Assembly (NCBI GenBank): GCA_009774055.1
Contig: VSNB01000007.1
Span: 2,661-26,163 of the forward strand
DNA from: Clostridiales bacterium
Lineage (GTDB): Bacteria > Bacillota > Clostridia > Oscillospirales > Oscillospiraceae
Reading direction: 5' to 3'
Length of the DNA: 23,503 nt
The translations under genes and the position numbers were made by a program. How positions within the stretch are numbered: position 1 is the first letter of the stretch; the number at the start of each line of letters is the position of its first letter. The notes under the pieces were generated by a model. The model searched no databases. It saw only the letters and a list, made by a program, of their open reading frames with translations, and was not told the origin of the DNA. Shown in pieces: positions 6,386 through 13,878 of the stretch.

Positions 6386-8452
6386 TTACCTCTCTACGAT
6401 TTTATAATACGTCCGTGCGGTCAGCGCGTACACGACGCCGTAGGCGATGAAGAACACCAGCACCGTCCCCAGGGTGCAGAGGGCCGTCAGGGCGGTATTG
6501 TGGATATAGAACAGGGTCAGCAGCTTCTCCACCATGTTGAAGTCGAATGCGATATGGATGGAGGCCACCACGATGGGCAGGAAGAACACCATCAGAATCT
6601 GGCTGTGGATGCTCCGCTTGACCTCGCCCCGGCTGAGGCCCACCTTCTGCATGATCTCGAAGCGGTCCTTGTCCTCATAGCCCTCGCTTATCTGCTTGTA
6701 GTAGATCATCAGCACCGTGGCCAGCAGGAAGATGAAGCCCAGGAACAGCCCCAGGAACAGGAAGCCTCCCGCCAGTCCGTAGGCGTCCGCCTCGCCCTCG
6801 CTGCGAAGGTTCCAGATGCACCTCTTCCAGGAGCCGGTCCCCTCATAGAAGCTACCGTCCTCTATGGCGTCATAGTAGCGCGTCTGCAGCTCCTCCAGCT
6901 CCTCCTCGGCAGCGTTCACGTCCAGATAGGAAAACCACCGCATACTGCTGTAGTCATCCGGATAGACCTCCGCCTGCTTTGCCCAGATGTCGTTGATGGC
7001 AGCGTCGTCCGGGACAACGATGGTAACCAATTCGGTGATCTGCGGGTCAAAGGCGGGATTGCGGCTGAGGTGCTTTGCAATGGGGAAGCTGGACTCTCCC
7101 AGCTCCGTGCCCACCGAATCCACGGTCCAGCGGATGGTCAGCGTATCGCCCCTCACACCGTAGGCCGCCACCTCGCCGGGGGCGAGGCCCAGCGTCTCGC
7201 CGGTAGTAGCGGTGTAGTTGGCCTCGGTAATGACAGTTATCATCACGATGCCGCCCTTGGCGGCGTCGTTGAAGCGGTCGGTGGTGTAGACCCCGTCGGA
7301 GACCTTCCCCGCGCCGAAGCCCATGCGGCAGCTGGTGCGGACGTTCTCCACGTGAAAGCCCTGGCTCTCGATAAAGCCGGTCTGCGCCGCCAGCATGGCG
7401 TCCGGGTCAAAGGGCCGCCAGTCCTCCTCGCCGGCAGCAGGCTGGGGAAAGTAGCTCACGCTGATATTGACGTCCCCCGGGTACTGCTCGTGAACGGCGT
7501 TCGCCGTCCCCAGGTACAGGGACAGGGTGCCGGAGAGCATGACCATCACCATGGTACACAAAATACAGATGTTGGCAAGGCCCACGGCGTTCTGCTTCAT
7601 GCGGTAGAGCATCCCGGATACGCCGATGAAATGCCCGGTCTGGTAGTAAAACTTCTTGTTCTTCCGCAGGGCCTTCAAAATGAAGATGCTCACGGCGGTA
7701 AAGAGGCAGTAGGTGCCGATGATGACCAGAAACACCGCCAGGAAGTAGGTCACGATGGCGTCCACGCCGGTCCGGGTGGTGACGGCGATGTAGTACCCGG
7801 CCCCCAGGGTAACGATACCCAGCAGGGTCATGAACCACTTGGTTTTCGGCTCCCGCTCACCTACGTTTCCGCCGCGGAGCAGCTCGATGGGCTTGGAGAC
7901 CCGGACCTTGTTCAGGTTCGCCAGCAGCGTCACGCCCAGCAGGAACAGGAACAGCGCCGCCGTCCAGGCCATGCCGTCCCAGCTGATATAGAACCCCAGG
8001 GGGACGGGCATCCCCAGCATCTGATGGAGGATGAGGCTGACCAGCTTGTGGAAGATCAGGCCCGTCACGATGCCGCCGCCGATGCCCAGCACGGCGATAT
8101 ACACCGTCTCGATGGTCAGCACCACGGCGATGTGCCCCTTGCCCATGCCCAGGATGTTGTAGAGGCCCAGCTCCTTCTTCCGCTGCTTCATGAGGAAGCC
8201 GTTGATATAGAGCACGAAGATGGCGGAGAACAGGAAGGCGATCACCTGGCCGATGCTCATGAAAACGCTCACGTACATATACCCGTTGGGCCGTCCGGGG
8301 GTCATGTTTTTCACCCCGGGGTCCCGGCACAGGGCGGACATGATATAGATGGCGGCCACGTCCCCCAGCAGGGCCAGGATATAGGGGATGTAAAACCTCC
8401 GGTTGTTCCGGATGCTCTGCATGGCCAGCTTGGGATAGAGGGAATTACGCAT
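6386..8452 (-). CDS. BceB-type FtsX-family ABC transporter permease
   Basis: Permease of a BceAB-type transporter, the family used by Firmicutes to detect and resist bacitracin, lantibiotics and similar cell-wall-active peptides. The 688 residues begin MRNSLYPKLAMQSIRNNRR. There are about ten hydrophobic segments, and a large extracytoplasmic domain of roughly 200 residues sits between the central helices and the last group, as in BceB. MKQRKKELGLYNILGMGKGHI after the second helix is the typical FtsX coupling segment. I start at the ATG inside the end of the ATPase gene (8-nt overlap), since the upstream extension MPPEVRR falls in the ATPase coding region. Substrate cannot be told from sequence. 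Confidence 0.9.
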   Translation of the reverse strand: MRNSLYPKLAMQSIRNNRRFYIPYILALLGDVAAIYIMSALCRDPGVKNMTPGRPNGYMYVSVFMSIGQVIAFLFSAIFVLYINGFLMKQRKKELGLYNILGMGKGHIAVVLTIETVYIAVLGIGGGIVTGLIFHKLVSLILHQMLGMPVPLGFYISWDGMAWTAALFLFLLGVTLLANLNKVRVSKPIELLRGGNVGEREPKTKWFMTLLGIVTLGAGYYIAVTTRTGVDAIVTYFLAVFLVIIGTYCLFTAVSIFILKALRKNKKFYYQTGHFIGVSGMLYRMKQNAVGLANICILCTMVMVMLSGTLSLYLGTANAVHEQYPGDVNISVSYFPQPAAGEEDWRPFDPDAMLAAQTGFIESQGFHVENVRTSCRMGFGAGKVSDGVYTTDRFNDAAKGGIVMITVITEANYTATTGETLGLAPGEVAAYGVRGDTLTIRWTVDSVGTELGESSFPIAKHLSRNPAFDPQITELVTIVVPDDAAINDIWAKQAEVYPDDYSSMRWFSYLDVNAAEEELEELQTRYYDAIEDGSFYEGTGSWKRCIWNLRSEGEADAYGLAGGFLFLGLFLGFIFLLATVLMIYYKQISEGYEDKDRFEIMQKVGLSRGEVKRSIHSQILMVFFLPIVVASIHIAFDFNMVEKLLTLFYIHNTALTALCTLGTVLVFFIAYGVVYALTARTYYKIVER

Positions 8453-9212
8453 CCTCCTCACCTCCGGCGGCAAGCAGCGTCAGGGTGTCGGAAATTTTCT
8501 GGTACATCTCCTCGGTGGAGCTGACGCCCTTGTAGATCTGGTGGAACACCTCGCCGTCCCGGATGAACATGACCCGCTTGGCGTGGCTGGCGGCCTTGGT
8601 GGAGTGGGTGACCATGAGGATGGTCTGGCCCTCGCCGTTGATCTGGTCGAAGAGGTTCAGCAGGCTGTCGGTGGCCTTGCTGTCCAGGGCCCCGGTGGGC
8701 TCGTCGGCCAGGACGATCCTCGGCCCGGTGATGAGGGCCCGGGCCACGGCCACCCGCTGCTTCTGGCCGCCGGAAACCTCGTAGGGATACTTTTTCAGCA
8801 GCTCGTCGATGCCCAGCCGCCGGGCCAGGGGGAGAAGCCGCTTCTCCATCTCCTTATAGGTCTTCCCCGCCAGCACCAGGGGGAGAAGGATGTTGTCCTG
8901 AATGGAGAAGGTGTCCAGGAGGTTGAAATCCTGGAACACGAACCCCAGGTGGTCCCGGCGGAAGGCGGCGATGTCACGCTCCTTGATGGCGACGATGTTC
9001 TTTCCGTCCAGGAGCACCTGCCCGCTGGTGGGCTTGTCCAGGGCCGCCAGGATATTCAGCAGGGTGGTCTTGCCGGAGCCGGACTCGCCCATGATGGCGA
9101 CGTACTCGCCGGGCTCCACGGCGAAATTGACGCTGGTGAGGGCCTGGACCTGCTGGCCCCCGAAGCGGGTGGTATAGATTTTCTTCAGATCGCTGACTTG
9201 CAGGATTGGCAT
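8445..9212 (-). CDS. BceA-type ABC transporter ATP-binding protein
   Basis: Cytosolic ATPase of the antimicrobial-peptide transporter encoded by the next gene. The 255 residues contain Walker A GESGSGKTT (42-50), the Q-loop glutamine at 94, signature VSGGQKQR (146-153), Walker B IVLADEPTGALDS (167-179) and the switch histidine in VTHSTKAASHAKR. The layout is that of the MacB/LolD/BceA group. AAGGAGG lies 7 nt upstream of the ATG. The gene overlaps the permease start by 8 nt. The BceR-type repeat upstream supports a peptide-resistance role, but no histidine kinase or response regulator gene is present nearby. Confidence 0.94.
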   Translation of the reverse strand: MPILQVSDLKKIYTTRFGGQQVQALTSVNFAVEPGEYVAIMGESGSGKTTLLNILAALDKPTSGQVLLDGKNIVAIKERDIAAFRRDHLGFVFQDFNLLDTFSIQDNILLPLVLAGKTYKEMEKRLLPLARRLGIDELLKKYPYEVSGGQKQRVAVARALITGPRIVLADEPTGALDSKATDSLLNLFDQINGEGQTILMVTHSTKAASHAKRVMFIRDGEVFHQIYKGVSSTEEMYQKISDTLTLLAAGGEEDA

Positions 9213-9246
9213 GGCGTTTTCCTCCTTGGGTTTGTTTGCAGGGCTT

Positions 9247-9320
9247 ATTATACCGGATACGGGCGCGGCGTTCCATCGTTTTATCTTACAAAACGGCCCG
9301 CAAGCTTACATTGATGTAAG
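9247..9320 (-). promoter_or_regulatory. Promoter with BceR-type inverted repeat
   Basis: TTACATTGATGTAA at 9306-9319 (extended to CTTACA/TGTAAG) exactly fits the TnACA-N4-TGTAA consensus described for BceR-like regulators of peptide-resistance transporters. On the minus strand a perfect -10 TATAAT lies at 9252-9247 with no good -35, as expected for an activator-dependent promoter. The repeat ends about 54 nt upstream of the -10. Confidence 0.65.
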
Positions 9321-9378
9321 ATTGGAGGGCCGTCCGCCGCCCCGCCGCGAATTTTACCGAATTGTAACCGATTCCCTC

Positions 9379-9407
9379 TTGCTTTTCGGAGCGGGAAGGT
9401 AGATAAT
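9379..9407 (+). promoter_or_regulatory. Promoter of the deacetylase gene
   Basis: TTGCTT and GATAAT are separated by exactly 17 nt and lie 37 bp before the start codon of the polysaccharide deacetylase gene. Confidence 0.55.
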
Positions 9408-9443
9408 AGATTCTGTCAAATATCGTCGAAGGAAGTCCATACA

Positions 9444-10532
9444 ATGAATCGTTTTTTAATCTTCTCCCTGGCCCTTTTTCTTATACTCTCCTGCACGGCC
9501 TGTGTAGGCCGGGCCGCCGCGCCCGCCGGCGGGGAGCTCCCCGCTGCCGAGCCCCAGGAGGTCGCTGCGCCGCAGCCTGTGGAACCCGAGCCTGCCGGCG
9601 AACCGGAGGAGCCGGAAGAGCCGCCCGTCCCGGAGCCGGAGGAGCCCTACGTCCGGGTGATCGACCCGTCCAAGCCCATGGTGGCCCTTACCTTTGACGA
9701 CGGTCCCCACGATACGTGGTCCAACGCCATCCTGGACGTGCTGGAGGAGAACCATGCCCTGGCCACCTTCTTCGAGGTGGGCCGGAACGTGCGGGCCCAT
9801 CCCGAGCCCGTACAGCGCATGGCCGAGCTGGGCTGTGAGGTAGCCAGCCATTCCAACGCCCACAAGGATCTGAGCAAGCTGAAGAAAAAGACCCTTATCA
9901 AGGATCTGGATACCGCCGACGCCGCCTTCACGGACGCCGGCGTGGAGCCCCCCGCGCTGGTCCGCCCGCCCTATGGCGCGGTGAACAAGAACGTCAAATC
10001 CGCCACCGGCCGGTCCATCGTCACCTGGACCGTGGACACCGAGGACTGGCGGAGCCGGGACGCCCAGGCGGTCATCGATTATGTCCAGAACTACGGCGAT
10101 CTGGACGGCGAGATCGTCCTGATGCACAGCATCTATGAGAGCACCGCAGACGCCGTCAGGGTCCTGGTGCCCTGGCTCCAGGAGCAGGGCTACCAGCTGG
10201 TGACCGTTACGGAGCTGCTGGCCTACTACTACGGCGAGCTGCCCCAGCCGGACCGCTTCTACGGCTATACCTATTTCAGCTCCCACGGCCGTACGGATAC
10301 CCCCGTGCCCCTGCCCGGCGAGACGGTCCCCGGCGCGGGCGTTCCCGCGGAGGAGGAGACGCCGGACACGCCCGCCGCCCTGGCGGACGAACCGGAAGCG
10401 CCGGCGGAAAGCGAATCCCCCGCCGAAGAGGCGCCGGCGGAGACGGACAAGGAGTGGAAGCCGGTCCGGGTGCCGGACACGGTGGACCTCGCCCCCGCGT
10501 CCATTCCGAACCCTGCGCTGTTTATGCCGTGA
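9444..10532 (+). CDS. Lipoprotein polysaccharide deacetylase (NodB domain)
   Basis: Predicted surface lipoprotein that removes acetyl groups from peptidoglycan or another N-acetylated glycan. The 362 residues start with a signal peptide whose lipobox-like ILSC places the modified cysteine at residue 17. A Pro/Glu-rich spacer follows (about residues 22-70). The NodB domain has the metal and catalytic motifs TFDDGP (83-88), HSNAH (H136, H140), RPPYG, DTEDW and LMHSIY. The C-terminal 90 residues are again rich in Pro, Glu and Ala, which is unusual and suggests a wall-spanning tail. GAAGGAAG precedes the ATG. It has its own promoter and terminator, so it is monocistronic. The target glycan is not determined by sequence. 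Confidence 0.92.
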   Translation: MNRFLIFSLALFLILSCTACVGRAAAPAGGELPAAEPQEVAAPQPVEPEPAGEPEEPEEPPVPEPEEPYVRVIDPSKPMVALTFDDGPHDTWSNAILDVLEENHALATFFEVGRNVRAHPEPVQRMAELGCEVASHSNAHKDLSKLKKKTLIKDLDTADAAFTDAGVEPPALVRPPYGAVNKNVKSATGRSIVTWTVDTEDWRSRDAQAVIDYVQNYGDLDGEIVLMHSIYESTADAVRVLVPWLQEQGYQLVTVTELLAYYYGELPQPDRFYGYTYFSSHGRTDTPVPLPGETVPGAGVPAEEETPDTPAALADEPEAPAESESPAEEAPAETDKEWKPVRVPDTVDLAPASIPNPALFMP

Positions 10533-10545
10533 CGAGATAATAAAA

Positions 10546-10585
10546 CAGAGCGTATTGTCCTCCGGTTCAATACGCTCCGTTTTTT
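10546..10585 (+). terminator. Intrinsic terminator of the deacetylase gene
   Basis: GAGCGTATTG (10548-10557) pairs perfectly with CAATACGCTC (10568-10577), with a 10-nt loop, followed by a run of six T within the next eight bases. Confidence 0.88.
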
Positions 10586-10639
10586 GATTTTTGCAAATGA
10601 CGCCTGTTTGAACATTCCACAGAGGGAGGACCCATTGGA

Positions 10640-11404
10640 GTGAAGCTTGTTACATTTAATATCCGCTGCGACTGCGGGGAGGACGGGAGGAATAATTTCT
10701 GCTTCCGGAAGCCTCTGATTCTGGAGAAGCTGCGCCGGGAGGCGCCGGATGCGGTCTGCTTTCAGGAGGCGCTGCCCCACGTGGCCGCCTGGCTGAAGGA
10801 GGCGCTGCCGGACTATTCCGTCATCGGCTGCGGCCGCAGCGAGACGCTGGAGGACGAGCAGATGGCGGTGGCCTACCGGAAGGACCGGCTGAACCTCATC
10901 GCCATGGAAACCTTCTGGCTGTCGGAGACGCCCTGGGCCCCCGGGTCCCGCTATCCACGGCAGAGCATCTGCCCCCGGACGGGGACGGAGGCCCTCTTCC
11001 AGGACCTGGCCTCCCGGCAGGTGTTCCGGCTGACCAACGTCCATCTGGACCACGAGTTCCCCGAGGCCCGGGAGCGGGCCCTGGCGCAGCTGCTGGCCCG
11101 GGCGGAGGGCCGCCGGCTGTTTCCCCGGGCCCCTGAGGTCATCGCAGGGGATATGAACGCGGAGCCCCAGGACCCGGAGATGGCCCTGCTGAAAACGGCC
11201 CCCTACCGGCTGGTTACCGGCGGCATCGGCGTTACCTACCACGGCTTCGGGCAGGCGGACCGGCCCTGCTCCATCGACTATATCCTGACCAGGGGCTTTA
11301 CCTGCGAGGGGGTGGAAAAATGGACGGACGCGGAGGACGGAGTGTATCTCTCCGACCACTATCCGGTGTGCGCCGTCCTCCATCCGTCAGACGAAAAGGG
11401 ATGA
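10640..11404 (+). CDS. Endonuclease/exonuclease/phosphatase family protein
   Basis: A 254-residue soluble phosphoesterase of the EEP (DNase I-like) superfamily. Motifs in order are KLVTFNIRCD at the start, VCFQEA with the metal-binding glutamate at residue 43, NVHLDHE with the catalytic histidine, GDMNAEP, SIDYIL and the C-terminal SDHYPV. No signal peptide is visible, so it should act in the cytosol. The start is a GTG, chosen because AGGGAGG lies about 10 nt upstream and the first in-frame ATG would remove the KLVTFNIR strand. It ends 10 nt before ktrB and may be co-transcribed with it. The substrate (nucleic acid, sugar phosphate or lipid) cannot be told. Confidence 0.9.
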   Translation: MKLVTFNIRCDCGEDGRNNFCFRKPLILEKLRREAPDAVCFQEALPHVAAWLKEALPDYSVIGCGRSETLEDEQMAVAYRKDRLNLIAMETFWLSETPWAPGSRYPRQSICPRTGTEALFQDLASRQVFRLTNVHLDHEFPEARERALAQLLARAEGRRLFPRAPEVIAGDMNAEPQDPEMALLKTAPYRLVTGGIGVTYHGFGQADRPCSIDYILTRGFTCEGVEKWTDAEDGVYLSDHYPVCAVLHPSDEKG

Positions 11405-11414
11405 TGGGAGAGTT

Positions 11415-12761
11415 ATGAAGCAACGGAAGAAAGCGAAGCTGTCCAGCGTACAGATCATCGCCCTGGGCTTCTTCATCATGATCGCTCTGGGGACGGCGCT
11501 GCTGATGCTGCCCCTCTCCAGCCGGGCCCCCGGCGGCGCGTCCTTCCTGGACGCGCTGTTCACGGCCACCTCCGCCTCCTGCGTGACGGGCCTGGTGCCC
11601 CAGGACACGGGGACCTATTGGACGGTCTTCGGCCAGACGGTGATTATCCTGCTCATCCAGGTGGGCGGCCTGGGCTTTATGTCCATCGCCACGCTGTTCC
11701 TCCTGCTGCTGCGGAAGCGGATGGGGCTGCGGCAGCGGGAAGTGGTGGTGGACAGCGTCAGCTATGACCGGCTGGGGGGCTTCGTGCCCTTCATGAAGCT
11801 GGTGTTTCTGGGGACGCTGCTGGCGGAGGGCCTGGGGGCCCTGCTGCTGTCCATCCGGTTCGTACCCCAGCTGGGCCTGGGCCAGGGGATCTACTACGGC
11901 GTGTGGCACAGCGTTTCCGCCTTCTGCAACGCGGGGTTCGACCTGATGGGCCCCGTCTGCGGGGAATACGCCTCCTTCACCGCCTACGCCGGGGACCCCC
12001 TGGTCAGCCTGACCATCTGCGCATTGATCCTCTTCGGCGGCACGGGCTTCCTGGTGTGGGAGGACCTGGCGGAGAACAAGCTCCGCTGGCGGCGCTACCG
12101 GCTCCAGACCAAGGTGGTGCTGACCATGAACCTCCTTCTGACCGTTGGCGGCGGGGCGCTGTTCTTCCTGCTGGAGCGGAACAACCTGGGGGCGGGACGG
12201 CCCCTGGGGGAGCAGGTTCTCTCCGCCCTCTTTGACGCGGTGACGCCCCGGACGGCGGGCTTCAACTCCACCGACACCGGGGCCCTGACCAGCGGGAGCG
12301 TCCTGCTGACCATCATCTTTATGTTCATCGGCGGCAGTCCCGGCTCCACCGCCGGCGGCGTCAAGACCACGACGGTGTTCGTGATTTTGCTCCACGCCCT
12401 CTCTGGCGTCCGCCGGGAGCGGAGCGCCAACGCCTTCGGCCGGAGCATCGGCGACGATACGCTGAAGAAGGCCACGGCGGTTCTGTATACCAATCTGCTC
12501 CTGGCCCTGGTGGGGGCGGTGGCCATCTGCGCCATCCAGCCCCTGGGGCTGACGGAGGTCCTGTTTGAAACCTTCTCCGCCATCGGCACGGCGGGGATGA
12601 CTATGGGGATCACCAGGGAGCTGCTCCCCCTGAGCAGGATGATTATTGTTTTTCTGATGTACTGCGGCAGGGTGGGGAGTATTTCCTTTGCCGTGGCGCT
12701 GTTGGAGAAACGGGCGATTCCGCCCGTTACCCTGCCGAGGGAGGATATTACGATCGGGTGA
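11415..12761 (+). CDS. ktrB: TrkH/KtrB-type potassium channel subunit
   Basis: Membrane pore of a Ktr/Trk potassium uptake system. The 448 residues form the four-repeat M1-P-M2 architecture. The four pore loops are visible as TATSASCVTGL (about 50-60), HSVSAFCNAGFDL, DAVTPRTAGFNS and SAIGTAGMTMGIT, each with its selectivity-filter glycine. The length of about 450 fits KtrB rather than the longer TrkH. GGGAG lies 4 nt before the ATG. The partner RCK subunit is encoded 1.3 kb downstream on the same strand, after an accessory insert, instead of next to it. Confidence 0.94.
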   Translation: MKQRKKAKLSSVQIIALGFFIMIALGTALLMLPLSSRAPGGASFLDALFTATSASCVTGLVPQDTGTYWTVFGQTVIILLIQVGGLGFMSIATLFLLLLRKRMGLRQREVVVDSVSYDRLGGFVPFMKLVFLGTLLAEGLGALLLSIRFVPQLGLGQGIYYGVWHSVSAFCNAGFDLMGPVCGEYASFTAYAGDPLVSLTICALILFGGTGFLVWEDLAENKLRWRRYRLQTKVVLTMNLLLTVGGGALFFLLERNNLGAGRPLGEQVLSALFDAVTPRTAGFNSTDTGALTSGSVLLTIIFMFIGGSPGSTAGGVKTTTVFVILLHALSGVRRERSANAFGRSIGDDTLKKATAVLYTNLLLALVGAVAICAIQPLGLTEVLFETFSAIGTAGMTMGITRELLPLSRMIIVFLMYCGRVGSISFAVALLEKRAIPPVTLPREDITIG

Positions 12762-12790
12762 TCTTCGCCGCCCTTCCGGGTACTTCTCTT

Positions 12791-12948
12791 CGCCGCCTCC
12801 GGCGGCGAACGGGGGATTCATCTGCGGCCCTGCGGGCCGCGACCGCTTCTCTTCTTTCCGGAAGCTCCGGGCTCCCGCGCCCGGACGGCGGCTTACTTTT
12901 GCCCCGCGGCAAAAGTAAGCAAAAATGCGCTTGAACCTACGGTTCAAG
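12791..12948. repeat. Array of six consecutive palindromes
   Basis: Between ktrB and the next gene lie six perfect stems in 158 bp: CGCCGCC/GGCGGCG (12791-12807), GCGGCCC/GGGCCGC (12824-12840), TTCCGGAA (12856-12863), TCCGGG/CCCGGA (12866-12885), GCTTACTTTTGC/GCAAAAGTAAGC (12891-12920) and CTTGAACC/GGTTCAAG (12930-12948). None is followed by a T-tract, so they are not simple terminators. The composition suggests a dispersed intergenic repeat. The following 150 bases to 13103 hold no gene or structure I can identify. Confidence 0.7.
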
Positions 12949-13103
12949 ACTCCCTTAACGGGGGTTAAAGGACTGTGCGGCGCTGATTAGGATTGGCGAA
13001 GCCTCCGAATGTCCGGTCCTACGGGTATCTGATCTAGCGGCTTGGCGATTGACCGACTCCGCCTGCCGGCCTGTTAAAGGGGTAGAGCCTGCCAGGGGGC
13101 CTT

Positions 13104-13334
13104 CTATCGGAGGTCCAGCATCAATTGCGCGCCCAGGCGGAAGCCTATGCGGAAACAGTCATACTGCTCCTCGGACAGTGAACGGCTCTGGCTGTATATC
13201 AGTTCGTCGATCATCTCGGCCCCTAATGCGGCCTGAGCTGTGTCCCAAACCGCAGACTCCTCTTCCGTCATAGGATGCCCTTTGATCCTTGACTCACATA
13301 GCAGATCATATATTTCTCTCAATGGGTCCTGCAT
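13104..13334 (-). CDS. Small hypothetical protein, DUF6809-like
   Basis: A 76-residue acidic helical protein. The C-terminal part (SLSEEQYDCFRIGFRLGAQL) resembles the DUF6809 group of small Clostridia proteins found in accessory regions; this is a tentative recollection of the pattern, not a search result. GGGAGGG lies 7-8 nt before the ATG, supporting it as a real gene. It is divergent from the XRE regulator gene, with an AT-rich intergenic region holding an inverted repeat. Function unknown. The pair lies inside the segment that separates ktrB from ktrA. Confidence 0.6.
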   Translation of the reverse strand: MQDPLREIYDLLCESRIKGHPMTEEESAVWDTAQAALGAEMIDELIYSQSRSLSEEQYDCFRIGFRLGAQLMLDLR

Positions 13335-13380
13335 AGTAGTTGCCCTCCCTGTGATATTATGTTGTAATTATAATTGAATT

Positions 13381-13410
13381 TTTTCGACTAGTCAATGGAT
13401 TAATCGAAAA
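13381..13410. promoter_or_regulatory. Inverted repeat between divergent genes, possible XRE operator
   Basis: TTTTCGA (13381-13387) and TCGAAAA (13404-13410) form a dyad with a 16-nt spacer in the AT-rich divergent promoter region. Position and symmetry fit an autoregulatory site for the adjacent XRE-family regulator. Confidence 0.4.
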
Positions 13411-13452
13411 CGCTCAATCATTCTATATATCGTACAAAAATAGGTGGTACTT

Positions 13453-13674
13453 ATGGAACATTCAGAAAGAATTTTGGATATTGTGGCTAAAAGAGGACTA
13501 ACGCATTACCGGGTTGCTAAGGATACCGGCATATCTTTGAGCCTGTTTGGAAAGTGGAAGGAAAAACCCACCTCTAAAATTTCCTCTGAGAAACTGGTTT
13601 TGATTGCGGATTACTTTGGATGTTCCATTGACTACTTGGTGGGACGGACGGAGAATCCGGATGTGAATCGATAA
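13453..13674 (+). CDS. XRE-family helix-turn-helix regulator
   Basis: A 73-residue protein that is almost entirely a Cro/C1-type DNA-binding domain. ILDIVAKRGLTHYRVAKDTG and the recognition-helix region ISLSLFGKWKEKP are followed by SSEKLVLIADYFGCSIDYLVGR, the classic end of this fold. The ATG is chosen because AGGTGG lies 5 nt upstream. The gene is clearly more AT-rich than its neighbours, a sign of transfer. It is divergent from the DUF6809-like gene and its stop codon lies 3 nt before the -35 of the small toxin-like locus, so it could regulate either. Confidence 0.87.
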   Translation: MEHSERILDIVAKRGLTHYRVAKDTGISLSLFGKWKEKPTSKISSEKLVLIADYFGCSIDYLVGRTENPDVNR

Positions 13675-13677
13675 AAT

Positions 13678-13706
13678 TTGACAAACTGCGGCGGCGCATG
13701 TATAAT
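13678..13706 (+). promoter_or_regulatory. Perfect consensus promoter of the small-peptide gene
   Basis: TTGACA (13678-13683) and TATAAT (13701-13706) are separated by exactly 17 nt. A hairpin GCCCCC/GGGGGC with loop TGAC (13713-13728) falls at the predicted 5' end of the transcript and would protect it. Confidence 0.88.
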
Positions 13707-13791
13707 AAAAAAGCCCCCTGACGGGGGCCGGGAGGGCGCTGCTACATACGGTCGGCGGTTCAGCCACATCCTCCGAAAGGAGGTGGGGCAA

Positions 13792-13878
13792 ATGCGTATT
13801 ACGTTTCATGTGAAGGACTTCACGGTCACGATCATGATTAAAAGGCGTAAAAGCGGAAACCGCCACCCCGGCAGGTGA
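13792..13878 (+). CDS. 28-residue basic peptide, candidate type I toxin
   Basis: The peptide reads MRITFHVKDF, then TVTIMIKRRK, then SGNRHPGR. Residues 2-16 alternate hydrophobic and polar like an amphipathic beta strand, followed by a strongly basic tail. The ribosome binding site AAAGGAGGT is near-perfect and 7 nt from the ATG. However, its GGAGG is the 3' arm of a CCTCC-GAAA-GGAGG tetraloop hairpin, so translation from the primary transcript should be restrained. The last codons lie in the terminator stem. An antisense promoter faces it from the right. Together these look like a type I toxin-antitoxin toxin gene; the peptide sequence itself does not match a toxin I can name. Confidence 0.6.
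   Translation: MRITFHVKDFTVTIMIKRRKSGNRHPGR

Noticed and set aside
6371..8524. A 717-codon plus-strand open frame opposite the BceB-like permease.
   Set aside because: Its composition (His, Asp, Gln, Gly runs) is that of a reverse complement of a membrane protein gene, and it has no recognisable domain.
11298..12947. A 549-codon minus-strand open frame opposite ktrB.
   Set aside because: It is the shadow of ktrB plus the hairpin array; no domain and no ribosome binding site.
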